Of a DNA stretch of 64,000 bases, positions 1 through 8,915 are shown piece after piece. Below the pieces are notes generated by a model. It made no database searches, was not told where the DNA came from, and saw only the letters and a program-made list of their open reading frames with translations. Position 1 is the first letter of the stretch, and each line of letters opens with the position of its first letter. The stretch is from Streptomyces sp. NBC_01283 (GTDB lineage: Bacteria > Actinomycetota > Actinomycetes > Streptomycetales > Streptomycetaceae), in the NCBI RefSeq assembly GCF_041435335.1, contig NZ_CP108430.1, positions 2,418,001 through 2,482,000 of the forward strand. Reading direction: 5' to 3'. The translations under genes and the position numbers were made by a program.

Positions 1-40
1 AGATTGAGTGTATAAGCCAACTATTGCGAGAGGTCTTCCG

Positions 41-1153
41 ATGACCGCCACCTCGGCGCCCGCCCACAAGGCATCAGCCGGCCCGGCAACCGCCTCCGGA
101 CCACTCCGCCATGTCCTCCTCCATCTCGTGACGCCCCTGCTGATGTGCCTCGGCATGGGCCTCGCCTACATGGGCGCCTTCGTCACACCGGAGCCGCACG
201 ACATGCCGATCGCCGTCGTCGGATCGGGCGAGCAGACGCAGGCCCTCGCGCAGACCGTCAAGGACAAGGCGGGCGACGCCCTCGACGTACGGACCGTCGG
301 CTCCCGCGCGCAGGCGGTCGACGCGCTCAGGTCGATGGACATATCGGGGGCCTACGTCCCCGACGCCGGGCACCCCGAGGTGATCGTGGCCACCGCGGGC
401 TCCGACATGAGCGCCATGGCGGTCGAGAAGATCTTCACGCCCGTCGCGGCGGAGCGGGGCGTCCCGCTGAAGGTCACCGATGTCGCGCCCACCGTCGACG
501 ACGACCCCACGGGCCAGGGCCTGTTCTTCCTGCTCGTCGCGGTGAGCATCGGCTCGTACGCGTCCGTGGCGGCGCTGGGCGCCGCGGGCGCCGGGATGCG
601 GATGCGGGCCCGCGCGGGGCTCGTCGTCGGCGTCTCGTTCGCCGTGAGCCTGATCGGCGCGGCGCTCGCCGGACCCGTCTTCCATCTGGCGCACCAGGGC
701 CTGTGGGGCGTGTGGGCCATGGCGTGGCTGTACGCGGCCGGGATCCTGTTCGTCGGCATCGGGCTGCACACGTTCCTGAAGCGCTGGACGACGCTGACGA
801 TGATGATCCTCTTCGTGATGCTCAACTTCACGTCGTCCGGCGGTCTGTTCAGGCCGGAACTCCAGAACGGCTTCTTCGGCTCGCTGCACGCCTTCTGGAA
901 CGGCGCCGGATTCGTCGAGGGCATCCGCAGCCACCTCTACTTCGGCGGCCGGGGCATGGCCCAGCACGTGTGGACGCTGGCCGCGTGGCTGCTGCTCGGC
1001 CTGGTGATCACCGGCATCGCGGCCCTCTGGGAGCGGCGGCAGCGCGCAGCAGTGGCCGTGCCCGCGACCGGCGGCGAGGCCGGGCACGGGCAGCGGGAGC
1101 AGCGGGAGCAGCGGGAGCAGGAAGAGGAGATGGAGGAGTCGGTGGCCGTGTGA
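41..1153 (+). CDS. DUF3533/YhgE-like membrane protein, probable efflux accessory
   Basis: A 370-residue integral membrane protein. A first hydrophobic segment (about residues 25-47) is followed by a roughly 120-residue extracytoplasmic domain and then about five closely spaced membrane helices. This is the layout of the DUF3533/YhgE-Pip/ABC-2-like permease group; the reaction is unknown. The ATG at 41 is preferred to the GTG at 8 because GAGAGG lies just upstream of it. The C-terminus is low complexity (repeated QRE), encoded by a 9-base tandem repeat near 1089-1122. The gene converges on an MMPL pump and may be part of the same export locus, but that link is inference from position only. Confidence 0.7.
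   Translation: MTATSAPAHKASAGPATASGPLRHVLLHLVTPLLMCLGMGLAYMGAFVTPEPHDMPIAVVGSGEQTQALAQTVKDKAGDALDVRTVGSRAQAVDALRSMDISGAYVPDAGHPEVIVATAGSDMSAMAVEKIFTPVAAERGVPLKVTDVAPTVDDDPTGQGLFFLLVAVSIGSYASVAALGAAGAGMRMRARAGLVVGVSFAVSLIGAALAGPVFHLAHQGLWGVWAMAWLYAAGILFVGIGLHTFLKRWTTLTMMILFVMLNFTSSGGLFRPELQNGFFGSLHAFWNGAGFVEGIRSHLYFGGRGMAQHVWTLAAWLLLGLVITGIAALWERRQRAAVAVPATGGEAGHGQREQREQREQEEEMEESVAV
1089..1122 (+). repeat. 9-bp coding tandem repeat
   Basis: About four copies of CAGCGGGAG encode the QRE-QRE-QRE tail of the preceding membrane protein. The copy number is likely to vary between strains. Confidence 0.6.
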
Positions 1154-1183
1154 CGGCCACCGACGCCGTACCGGCCGTGCCGC

Positions 1184-3403
1184 CTAGTGCCGTTCGGAGT
1201 ACGCCCGGGCGGAAGCCTGCGGCCAGTACTCCTCGGGGGCGGGCGGCGGCGCGTCCGGTGTGTGGTGGCGGCCCCGGGTCCTGTCCGACCTGCGCGGCCA
1301 CCACAGCCCGCGGCCGAGGAGCGCGGCGAGCGCGGGCACCAGGACGAGGGAGAGCACGAGCGAGGACAGCAGGATCCCCAGGCCGGTGGCGAAGCCGATC
1401 TCCTGGGTGGAGGGGCTCGCGGCGAGACTGGCGAAGGAACCCGCGAGCACGATGCCGGCCGTGGCGACGGCGGGTGCGGTGTGCCGGACCGCCTCGGCCA
1501 CCGCGTGCCGCGCCGGGACCGGCTTCTCCATCTCCTCCCTGATCCGGTCGGTGATCAGGATGTTGTAGTCGGTGCCGAGGGCGACGACGAACAGGAAGAG
1601 CACCAGGGGCAGCGTGAACGACACCCCGGGCCGGTCGAGGCCGTGCTGGAAGAGGAGTGTGCTCGCGCCAAGGGTGGCCACGAACCCGAGCCCCACGGCG
1701 ATCATCAGGACGACCGGTGCGAGCAGGGAGCGCAGCAGCAGGAAGAGGATCACAGCGATCAGCAGGGCGGCGACCGGGAACACCAGGCGCAGGTCCTTCT
1801 CCACGGCCGTCGAGATGTCGGCGAATACGGCGGCCGTTCCCGTGACGTACGCCTTGGTGCCCTGCGGGGTGGTCCGCGCTGCCGTGTCCCTGACGGGCCC
1901 GGAGACCAGGTCGCGCGCCTTCTGCGTATCGGACTCGACGCTCAGGAACAGGTCGATCCGCGCGGCCGTGCGGTCCTTGCTGAGGACCGGCCTGCCCACC
2001 TCGCCGACGCCCTGAGCCTTGGCGAGGCCACGGGTCATGCCGGTGAGTGAACTCGCCTTGATGTCACGGCCGTCGGTGCTCTGTACGTACACGCTGTGCG
2101 GGTCGGACACACCCGCGGGCAGGCTGCGGGAGATCTGCTCCGCCGTCCGGACCGCGGCGGTCTCGTGCAGGCCCTGCTGGTCGTAGCTCATCTTCATGCC
2201 GAGCGCGCCGGCGCCGAGCGCGCCGAGCAGCACCAGGCTGCCGAGGGCGTACCGCACGGGCCGTGCGGTCACCGCGTGCCCCAGGCGGGCGCTGATCCCA
2301 CCGGTGCGCTCCTTCTTCCAGGCGCGGGCGGGCCAGAACATGCCGCGGCCGAGCACGGCGAGGAGGGCGGGCATGAGCGTGAGGCTGGCGAGGAGCATGA
2401 CGAGCACGGAGATCGCGATGGCGGGGCCGAGGACCCGGAACTGCCCGAAGCTCGCCAGGCCGAGCGTCGCGAACGCCGCCACGATCGTCAGGGCCGCGGA
2501 CGTGATCGCGCTGCCCACGCGCCCTGTCGTCTCGGCCGCGGCCGACCGGGCGTTCTGCTCGGGATGGTTCCGCAGCTGCTCCCTGAACCGGAACATCAGG
2601 AAGAGGAAATAGTCGATCCCGATTCCCAGGAGCACGACACCGATCAGCGAGGGAGTGGACGGGTCGAGGTCGATGCCGAAGAGCTTCGCCGCGCCGACCA
2701 CCGCTCCCGATGCGACACCGCCGATCAGCGCGACCGCGATGAGCGGCACGAACGCGGCGGCCAGGCTGCGGAACACCAGCACGTTCAGGATGACGATGAG
2801 GCCCATCGTCAGGCTGCCGACGACTTTCCCCGTGGGCTCCTCGGCATCCGTGTTGTCCACCGTGGAGGCTATTCCGCCGGTGAATCCCACCCGCAGGCCG
2901 TCGGCGGCGAATTCGTCCTTCGCGCCGTCCCGGAATTTCTTGTAGACGTCCTGCAGACCCGGGTCGGCGGGATTTCCGGAGAGCGAGACCGTCAGGAGCC
3001 GGAAGGACTTGTCGGGGGCGACGGCTCCCGGCGAGACCCGCGGGGTCTGGGAGTGGTCCTTCATGAGTTCTTCGGGCTTCGGTGCGACGATCCGCTCCCG
3101 GCCCAGATCGGCCGCGGTGGCGGCGATCCGGCGCTGGTCGCCCGCCGTGAGCCTCTTGCCGTCGTCCCTGCCGACCAGCACGGTCAGGGCGTTGGGGTCG
3201 GGCTTGGTGCCGAACTCGTCCTCAGCGATGCGCAGGGCGACGGCCGAGTCGTACTTCTTGGGCAGGAAATCCCCCGCCTGGGAGTCGGTGACGTCGTACA
3301 TCATCGCATTCCCCACAAGCGACAGGGCCGCTCCGAGGATGGTCCAGACGACGATCGTCAGCCATCGATGTCGGGTGGAGAACGAGGTCAGCTTGCGGAT
3401 CAT
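1184..3403 (-). CDS. MMPL family RND-type transporter
   Basis: A 739-residue pump with two repeats, each made of a membrane helix, a large extracytoplasmic loop and a cluster of five or so helices. This is the MMPL/RND arrangement used for export of lipids, polyketides or drugs by proton antiport. The first helix is at about residues 13-35. Helix-rich blocks lie near 180-350 and 530-690. The start at 3403 (MIRKLTSFSTRHRW) is chosen because the in-frame upstream extension has no membrane or coding character, and AGGGACAAG precedes it. The C-terminal tail is proline rich. It is divergent from a two-component system, which suggests control by that pair. Substrate unknown. Confidence 0.9.
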   Translation of the reverse strand: MIRKLTSFSTRHRWLTIVVWTILGAALSLVGNAMMYDVTDSQAGDFLPKKYDSAVALRIAEDEFGTKPDPNALTVLVGRDDGKRLTAGDQRRIAATAADLGRERIVAPKPEELMKDHSQTPRVSPGAVAPDKSFRLLTVSLSGNPADPGLQDVYKKFRDGAKDEFAADGLRVGFTGGIASTVDNTDAEEPTGKVVGSLTMGLIVILNVLVFRSLAAAFVPLIAVALIGGVASGAVVGAAKLFGIDLDPSTPSLIGVVLLGIGIDYFLFLMFRFREQLRNHPEQNARSAAAETTGRVGSAITSAALTIVAAFATLGLASFGQFRVLGPAIAISVLVMLLASLTLMPALLAVLGRGMFWPARAWKKERTGGISARLGHAVTARPVRYALGSLVLLGALGAGALGMKMSYDQQGLHETAAVRTAEQISRSLPAGVSDPHSVYVQSTDGRDIKASSLTGMTRGLAKAQGVGEVGRPVLSKDRTAARIDLFLSVESDTQKARDLVSGPVRDTAARTTPQGTKAYVTGTAAVFADISTAVEKDLRLVFPVAALLIAVILFLLLRSLLAPVVLMIAVGLGFVATLGASTLLFQHGLDRPGVSFTLPLVLFLFVVALGTDYNILITDRIREEMEKPVPARHAVAEAVRHTAPAVATAGIVLAGSFASLAASPSTQEIGFATGLGILLSSLVLSLVLVPALAALLGRGLWWPRRSDRTRGRHHTPDAPPPAPEEYWPQASARAYSERH

Positions 3404-3547
3404 TTCTTGTCCCTGCTTTTTCCCGGGCGGCGGAATGGCCAGGAGAATTCCTCGAGGCTCCAACAGGTCATCACGGAACACCCCTTGAGAACGTCGGCCG
3501 CCGGAAGGGGACGCACCCCTGACCGTGGTCCGGTACTCCGTCGCGGG

Positions 3548-3563
3548 CAGTACTCCAGTACTG
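3548..3563. promoter_or_regulatory. Inverted repeat between MMPL pump and kinase genes
   Basis: CAGTACT-CC-AGTACTG is a perfect 7-bp inverted repeat, with a further GGTACTCC half-site about 15 bp to its left. It sits in the 279-bp gap between the divergent pump and histidine kinase genes. This is a plausible binding site for the NarL-type regulator encoded at 4882-5622 (inference). Confidence 0.45.
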
Positions 3564-3682
3564 GGCGGAAGAACCCCCCATGCGCCGATCACCGGCCCGG
3601 CGGTCCGGGATCTAATGGGTGGGGAAAGGCGGGAACTTCAGGACCCGCGGCACGGCTCGACGCTCGACCAGGAGGCGCCCGG

Positions 3683-4885
3683 ATGGGCCGCGATTTCTTC
3701 CCACCGGCACCGCCCACGGGCGGGCCGCGGCCGACGCCGGGCGACGTGGCGGTCGCCGTCGTCGCGGTGGGGCTCGACGTACTGGCCTACCTCGCCCCGG
3801 GTGAGGAGGCCCCCGGGGCACCCGTCACCGTCCTCGGTGTCCTGCTGGTCGTCTCGTCCGTGGTCCCGCTGCTCTTCAGGCGCCATCACGCCGTGCCGGT
3901 GCTCGCCGTGGTCCTCACCGTGCAGCTGGCCGTCAACCTCGGCCTCGCCGTCGACCCGGGCACGCCGATGTCGAACAGCTACGGCGGCGCCGTCGCGGTG
4001 GCGCTCTACACCGTGGCCCGGCACAGCGAGCGGCGCGCCGTGGCGCTGAGCGTCCTGGCCACCGCGCCCGTGCAGCTCGCGCGCTACCTGAACAACGACG
4101 TGCCCTTCCTGGGGGTGGGCCTCACCGACGTGCTGGTCACGCCCTGCCTCATCGTCGCCATCGGCCTGGCCGTGCGGCAGTGGAAGCGGCAGCTGGACAT
4201 CAACCGCAAGCTCCTCGCGGATCGCGCGGTGACCGAGGAACGGCGCCGCATCGCGCGCGAGCTGCACGACATCGTGGCCCACCACATCACCACCATGTAC
4301 CTGATGTCCGGCGGGGCCAGGTCGACCCTGGACCGCGACCCGGACACGGCCCGCGAGGCCCTGGTGACCCTGGAGGAGTCAGGCCGCACGGCGCTGCGGG
4401 AGATGCGGCAGCTCCTCGGGGTCCTGCGCAGCACCGACACCCCGGAGGCGCCGTCGGAGCCCCAGCCAGGGGTGGACGGCATCGAGCGGCTCGTCGCCGA
4501 TTCGACCGCCGCCGGCCTGCCGGCCGAACTCCACGTCACCGGGCGGCCCGTGGCGCTGCCGATGCCGGTCGGTCTCACCCTGTACCGGATCGTCCAGGAG
4601 GCGCTGACCAACGCCCGCAAACACGCGGGCCCCGCCCGCGCCACGGTGCGGCTCGCCTATCTCCAGGACCGCGTCACCGTCGAGGTGGCCGACGACGGTG
4701 CCGGTGACGGCAGGGCGCATGGCGGGAAGGGCGAGGGCGGTGGGTACGGTCTCCTGGGCATGCGGGAGCGCGTCGCCCTGCACGACGGCTCCCTGCGGGC
4801 CGGCAGCCGCGCGGAAGGCGGATTCGCGGTGACCGCGAGCGTGCCGCTGTCCACCGACACGTACGAGAAGGACAGGACCCGATGA
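3683..4885 (+). CDS. Two-component sensor histidine kinase (HisKA_3)
   Basis: A 400-residue membrane kinase. About five hydrophobic segments occupy residues 20-165, followed by the HisKA_3 dimerisation helix with ERRRIARELHD, so His195 is the likely phosphorylated residue. The HATPase domain shows an N-box (EALTNARKHAG) and a glycine-rich box (GGGYGLLGMRERV). The ATG at 3683 has GGAGG 7 bp upstream; the frame stays open far to the left, but that extension is antisense to the pump gene and is rejected. The gene overlaps the following response regulator by 4 bp (ATGA), so the two are translationally coupled. The signal sensed is unknown. Confidence 0.93.
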   Translation: MGRDFFPPAPPTGGPRPTPGDVAVAVVAVGLDVLAYLAPGEEAPGAPVTVLGVLLVVSSVVPLLFRRHHAVPVLAVVLTVQLAVNLGLAVDPGTPMSNSYGGAVAVALYTVARHSERRAVALSVLATAPVQLARYLNNDVPFLGVGLTDVLVTPCLIVAIGLAVRQWKRQLDINRKLLADRAVTEERRRIARELHDIVAHHITTMYLMSGGARSTLDRDPDTAREALVTLEESGRTALREMRQLLGVLRSTDTPEAPSEPQPGVDGIERLVADSTAAGLPAELHVTGRPVALPMPVGLTLYRIVQEALTNARKHAGPARATVRLAYLQDRVTVEVADDGAGDGRAHGGKGEGGGYGLLGMRERVALHDGSLRAGSRAEGGFAVTASVPLSTDTYEKDRTR

Positions 4886-5622
4886 CCTCCCCCACCGCAC
4901 CCGGACCCGAACCCGAGCCCGGGACCGACTCCGGAGCCGAGCCCGACGGCATCACCGTGCTCATCGCGGACGACCAGCCGCTGGTGCGCCGTGGCCTGTC
5001 GCTGATCCTGCTCTCGGACCCCGCCATCCGGGTCGTCGGCGAAGTGGGCGACGGCGAGCAGGCCGTCGCGGCGGCCCTCGAACTCCGCCCCGACGTGGTC
5101 CTGATGGACATCCGCATGCCCGTGCTCGACGGCGTCCGGGCCACCGAACGCCTGGCCGCCGAGCTGCCCGGGTGCAGGGTCCTCGCGCTCAGCACGTTCG
5201 ACATGGACGAGCACGTGGTGGGCGCCCTGCGGGCGGGGGCCTCGGGGTTCCTGCCCAAGGACGTCTCCCCCGAGGAGCTGGTGGCCGCGCTGCGCACCGT
5301 CCACCGCGGCGAGGCCGTCGTCGCCCCGCGGCTCCTGACCCGGCTGCTCGCCACCTTCGTGACCCCGGCCCCGGCCGCGCACCCGCCGACGGCCGACCTC
5401 GCCGGGCTCACGCCGCGCGAGGTAGACGTGCTCCGGCTGATCGCCGCGGGCCTCGACAACGCCGAGATCGCGCAGCGGATGGAGATCGGCGTCCAGACCG
5501 TGAAGAACCACGCCACCGGCATCTTCGCGAAACTGGGCGTCCGCGACCGCGCGCAGGCGGTCATCGCGGCGTACGAATCGGGGCTCGTGCGGGCAGGTCA
5601 GGGGAACGGCTCCCGCACCTGA
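4882..5622 (+). CDS. NarL/LuxR-family response regulator
   Basis: A 246-residue regulator. The receiver domain covers about residues 24-140 with the acidic pair at 30-31, phospho-acceptor Asp76 (in DVVLMDIRMP) and a conserved Lys in LPKDVSPEE. A LuxR-type helix-turn-helix (LTPREVDVLRLIAAG through VKNHATGIFAKLGVRDRAQAV) lies at about 172-230. The first 22 residues are a proline/glutamate-rich extension. It starts within the kinase stop codon. It is the cognate partner of that kinase and plausibly regulates the adjacent MMPL pump. Confidence 0.95.
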   Translation: MTSPTAPGPEPEPGTDSGAEPDGITVLIADDQPLVRRGLSLILLSDPAIRVVGEVGDGEQAVAAALELRPDVVLMDIRMPVLDGVRATERLAAELPGCRVLALSTFDMDEHVVGALRAGASGFLPKDVSPEELVAALRTVHRGEAVVAPRLLTRLLATFVTPAPAAHPPTADLAGLTPREVDVLRLIAAGLDNAEIAQRMEIGVQTVKNHATGIFAKLGVRDRAQAVIAAYESGLVRAGQGNGSRT

Positions 5623-5645
5623 GCGCCGGGGCGGGCGGTGGCCTG

Positions 5646-5697
5646 GCGCGGATACCTAGCGCGGATACCTAGCGCGGGTACCTAGCGCTGATACCTC
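5646..5697. repeat. 13-bp tandem repeat spanning a stop codon
   Basis: Four head-to-tail copies of GCGCGGATACCTA (units at 5646, 5659, 5672 and a diverged unit at 5685) fill the convergent junction. The third unit carries the stop codon (CTA on this strand) of the leftward binding-protein gene. Units 1 and 2 repeat that stop in shifted frames. Confidence 0.85.
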
Positions 5698-6971
5698 TTG
5701 AGCACCAGGTTTCCGTCCGTCACCAGCCGTTTGCGCAGCTCGTCCATGTCGATCGCCCCGCTGTAGTACTCCTGGAGCGCCGGGGTCGCCACCTTGTCCT
5801 TCCACTCCGCGTAGCCGCGCACCGACTGGGCGGGCGCCGAGCGGAGGTCCTTCGCGAGCGCGGTGCCCGTCGCCCAGTCGTTCTTCTTGGTGTGCAGCGC
5901 CGGGTCCTTCAGCGCCTGCTCGCCGGTCGGCAGCATCCAGTCGCCCTGCGCGAGGCGCACCATGTTCTTCGGCTGGAGGAGGAAGTCGATGAACTCGACG
6001 GCCTCCTTCTTGTGTGCGGTGTCCTCGGAGACCGACAGCGTCTGCGGGCTGACGCCCTGCGCGAGCCCCTCCGCTCCGGCCGGGGCGGGCAGCACCTGCC
6101 AGTCGAAGCCCTTGGGCGCCTGCTGGACGATCTGCTGACGGTAGGAGAAGCCGAGCGGGACCATCGCGTACTTGCCGCCGAAGAAGCCCGGCAGCGTGTC
6201 CGAGCCCCCCATGCCCAAGGTCGTGCCGGACGCGCTCTTGTCGGTGTTGACCTGGTCGTGGACCGTGCGCGGCATGATCGCGTCGGCCTTGTCGAAGCGG
6301 ATGTCGACCTTGCCGTCGTCGCCGCGGTGGAACATCCGGCCGCCGGTGGAGAGCGAGAGGTTGAGCGTCGCGGAGACCGGCTCCTTGAGCGGCCAGGCCA
6401 CGCCGTACTTGCCCTTGCCGTCGCTCAGTTCCTTCGAGACCGCCCGGAACTCGTCCCAGGACCACGGCTTCTCGGGGGTCGGGATCCGTACGCCCGACCT
6501 CTTCAGCCACTTCGCGTTGGCGATCAGGACGCGGGGCTCCTGGAGGAACGGCACTCCGTAGACGCCGTCCCCGAACGTCGTCGTCTGCCAGCTCCGCTCG
6601 GGGATGTCGGACTTGAGCCGGTCGGGGAGCAGCTCGTCCAGGTCGGCGAGATACCCGCCGTACGCGAAATCGGCTAGGTCGTCCGACGCGTCATGGATGA
6701 TGTCCGGTGCCTCGCCGCCCTCGAAGGAGGTGAGGAGCTGGTCGTGGACGCTGTCCCAACTGCCCTGGACGTACTCGACCTTGACGTCGGGGTGGGTGGC
6801 GTTCCACTCCTTGACGAGTTCCTTGTTGGCGTCGACCGACTCCTTCTGCCAGGCGAGCGACTGGAAGCGGAGGGTGATCTTCCCGTCGTCGGACCCGTCG
6901 GAATCGCCGCTGCATCCGGCGAGCAGCAGGGCGAGGGCCGCGGTCAGCGCGGTGGCGATCCGTGCGCGCAT
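5682..6971 (-). CDS. Sugar ABC transporter substrate-binding lipoprotein
   Basis: A 429-residue extracytoplasmic solute-binding protein of the family 1 (MalE/UgpB-like) type. The N-terminus MRARIATALTAALALLL is followed by lipobox LAGC, so it should be lipid anchored. Typical binding-protein segments follow (WNATHPDVKVEY, GEAPDIIHDASDDLADFA, and a late KNMVRLAQGDWMLPTG). Its ATG overlaps the TGA of the upstream permease (TGATG), so the three genes form one operon in which the binding protein is last, the reverse of the common order. No ATPase gene is present; a shared MsiK-type ATPase elsewhere is usual in Streptomyces. The sugar is not deducible. Confidence 0.92.
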   Translation of the reverse strand: MRARIATALTAALALLLAGCSGDSDGSDDGKITLRFQSLAWQKESVDANKELVKEWNATHPDVKVEYVQGSWDSVHDQLLTSFEGGEAPDIIHDASDDLADFAYGGYLADLDELLPDRLKSDIPERSWQTTTFGDGVYGVPFLQEPRVLIANAKWLKRSGVRIPTPEKPWSWDEFRAVSKELSDGKGKYGVAWPLKEPVSATLNLSLSTGGRMFHRGDDGKVDIRFDKADAIMPRTVHDQVNTDKSASGTTLGMGGSDTLPGFFGGKYAMVPLGFSYRQQIVQQAPKGFDWQVLPAPAGAEGLAQGVSPQTLSVSEDTAHKKEAVEFIDFLLQPKNMVRLAQGDWMLPTGEQALKDPALHTKKNDWATGTALAKDLRSAPAQSVRGYAEWKDKVATPALQEYYSGAIDMDELRKRLVTDGNLVLKRYQR

Positions 6972-7813
6972 CAGCTCTTCACCGCCCCGGTCAGCATGCC
7001 GCCGGTGATCCGCTTCTGGATGACCGCGAAGATGACGAGCGAGGGAAGGGTGGCCAGGAACGCGGCCGCGGCGAGCGGGCCGAGGTCGGCGGCACCCTCC
7101 GCGCCGATGAAGTGCGTGAGGACGACCGGCAACGTCTGTTTCTCCGGGGTCTTGAGCAGCACGAGCGCGAAGAAGAATTCGTTCCACGCGGTGATGAAGG
7201 CGAAGAGGACCGTGGCCACGATGCCGGGCGCGAGGAGCGGCGCGGTGACCGAGACGAGCGTACGCAGCTTGCCCGCGCCGTCGACCGCCGCCGCCTCCTC
7301 CAACTCCGTGGGCACGGCGCGCACATAGCCCACCAGCATCCACAGCGCGAAGGGCAGCGACCACACGACGTACACCATGATCAGGCCGGGCAGGGAGTTG
7401 ATCTGGCCGAGGTTCTTCAGGACGAGGAAGAGCGGGATGATCACCAGGACGAACGGGAACGCCTGGCTGACCACGACCCAGCCTGTGGCCGCCCGCGCGA
7501 GGAGCGTGCGGTGCCGTGCCATGACGTAGGCCATGGGTGTCGCGATGGCGACGGCGATGAGCGCAGCGCAGACCGCCGCGATCAGGGAGTTGCCCGCGGC
7601 GCGCAGGAGCGGCTGTTCGTCGAAGGCCTGGCGGAAGTTGGCGAGGGTGGGGTCCTTGGGGATCCAGGTCGGGTGCAGGCTCGCCAGCTCTCGCGGCGGC
7701 TTGAAGGCCGTGGAGATCAGCCAGAGGAAGGGGAAGGCGAGGAAGACGAGGTAGCCGAGGAGCGCGAGATACTGCCCGGCGCGTGCGGGCTTGCTGGTGC
7801 GTGTGGTGCTCAC
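6971..7813 (-). CDS. Sugar ABC transporter permease, MalG type
   Basis: A 280-residue inner-membrane permease with six predicted helices. The EAA loop is visible as ELEEAAAVDGAGKLRTLVSVTAPLLAPG, which contacts the ATPase. The GTG start at 7813 overlaps the stop of the MalF-type gene by 4 bp (GTGA). It pairs with that gene to form the channel for the sugar delivered by the downstream lipoprotein. Confidence 0.93.
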   Translation of the reverse strand: MSTTRTSKPARAGQYLALLGYLVFLAFPFLWLISTAFKPPRELASLHPTWIPKDPTLANFRQAFDEQPLLRAAGNSLIAAVCAALIAVAIATPMAYVMARHRTLLARAATGWVVVSQAFPFVLVIIPLFLVLKNLGQINSLPGLIMVYVVWSLPFALWMLVGYVRAVPTELEEAAAVDGAGKLRTLVSVTAPLLAPGIVATVLFAFITAWNEFFFALVLLKTPEKQTLPVVLTHFIGAEGAADLGPLAAAAFLATLPSLVIFAVIQKRITGGMLTGAVKS

Positions 7814-8733
7814 TTCTCGTCGCCTCCCCTCAGCCGGCCCGCGAGGTAGAACGCGAGGATGACCGAGATCACCGCGACCATCACACAGCCCATCGCCGCC
7901 GCATAGCCGAACTGGCCGTAGCGGAACGCCTCTTCGTAGGCGAAGAGCATGGGGAGGCGGGTACGGCCGCCGGGGCCGCCGTTCGTCAGGACGTAGACGA
8001 GGGCGAAGGAGTTGAAGTTCCAGATGAAGTTGAGTGCCGTGATGGCCAGGGCGACCGGTTTCAGGGCGGGCCAGGTGACCGTGCGGAAGCGGCGCCAGGC
8101 GCCCGCGCCGTCCATCTCGGCGGCCTCGTGCAGTTCGCGCGGGGTGTTCTGGAGCCCGGCGAGCAGCGCCACGGTGGTCTGCGGCATGCCGGCCCAGATG
8201 CCCACGACGATCACCGCGGGCAGTGCGGTGCTCAGTCCCGTGAGCCAGTCGCGGCCGTCGCCCAGGCCGAGGTCGCTCAGGGTCTCGTTCAGGACGCCCG
8301 CGTCCGGGTTGTAGACCAGGCGCCACATGATGCCGACCACCACTTCGGGCATCGCCCACGGAATGATCGCGAGGGACCGCGCCAGCCAGCGGAACCGCAG
8401 GTTCTGGTTGAGCAGGAGGGCCAGGCCGAGCGCGAGCAGGAACTGCGGCACGGTGACGCCGACCGCCCACAGCAGGCCGATGCGGAACGAGTCCCAGAAC
8501 AGGGTGTCGTGCAGCAGGTCCTGGAAGTTCAGGAGGCCGATCCACTCGGTGGGCTCGGTGCGGCCCGACTGGGAGTCGGTGAACGCGAGCGTGATGCCGT
8601 AGAGGAGCGGGCCCACGCTGAGGACGAGGATCGGGATCAGCGCGGGCAGCACCAGGAACCAGGCGCCGTGGTCCGCGCCTCTGCGGGCGGACGCGCCGTT
8701 CGCTGACCGCTTTGTCGCGGTCGCCAATGTCAC
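7810..8733 (-). CDS. Sugar ABC transporter permease, MalF type
   Basis: A 307-residue permease and first gene of the importer operon. It has about six helices; the EAA motif appears as ELHEAAEMDGAGAWRRFRTVTWPALKP. The N-terminal 25 residues are basic and cytoplasmic. No regulator gene adjoins the operon; control probably comes through the palindrome just upstream at 8806-8819. Confidence 0.93.
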   Translation of the reverse strand: MTLATATKRSANGASARRGADHGAWFLVLPALIPILVLSVGPLLYGITLAFTDSQSGRTEPTEWIGLLNFQDLLHDTLFWDSFRIGLLWAVGVTVPQFLLALGLALLLNQNLRFRWLARSLAIIPWAMPEVVVGIMWRLVYNPDAGVLNETLSDLGLGDGRDWLTGLSTALPAVIVVGIWAGMPQTTVALLAGLQNTPRELHEAAEMDGAGAWRRFRTVTWPALKPVALAITALNFIWNFNSFALVYVLTNGGPGGRTRLPMLFAYEEAFRYGQFGYAAAMGCVMVAVISVILAFYLAGRLRGGDEK

Positions 8734-8789
8734 GGAATCGGCTCCTTTGGGCGGCTCATCGGGGTTTGGCCGCCCAGGCGGCCCCCGTC

Positions 8790-8819
8790 ATCGTGCTGAT
8801 GGGATCTTGATACGTCAAG
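8790..8819 (-). promoter_or_regulatory. Candidate promoter with overlapping palindrome for the sugar ABC operon
   Basis: On the minus strand TTGACG (8818-8813) and CACGAT (8795-8790) are separated by 17 bp, a reasonable HrdB-type promoter. The palindrome CTTGA-TACG-TCAAG (8806-8819) covers the -35 element, as expected for a repressor operator. The rest of the gap up to 8915 shows nothing else clear. Confidence 0.45.
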
Positions 8820-8915
8820 CAGCTACGCAGGCCTCGCAACCCCTTGGCCTGTGCGAATGGGAGACTGTGCGCCGGGCTGCGTGGCGAACGCAGCGAGCGG
8901 TGCGGGAGGCAACGG

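Noticed and set aside
2096..3682. Long in-frame N-terminal extension of the histidine kinase
   Set aside because: It is antisense to the MMPL gene, has arginine/glutamate-rich shadow composition, and the ATG at 3683 has a good ribosome site.
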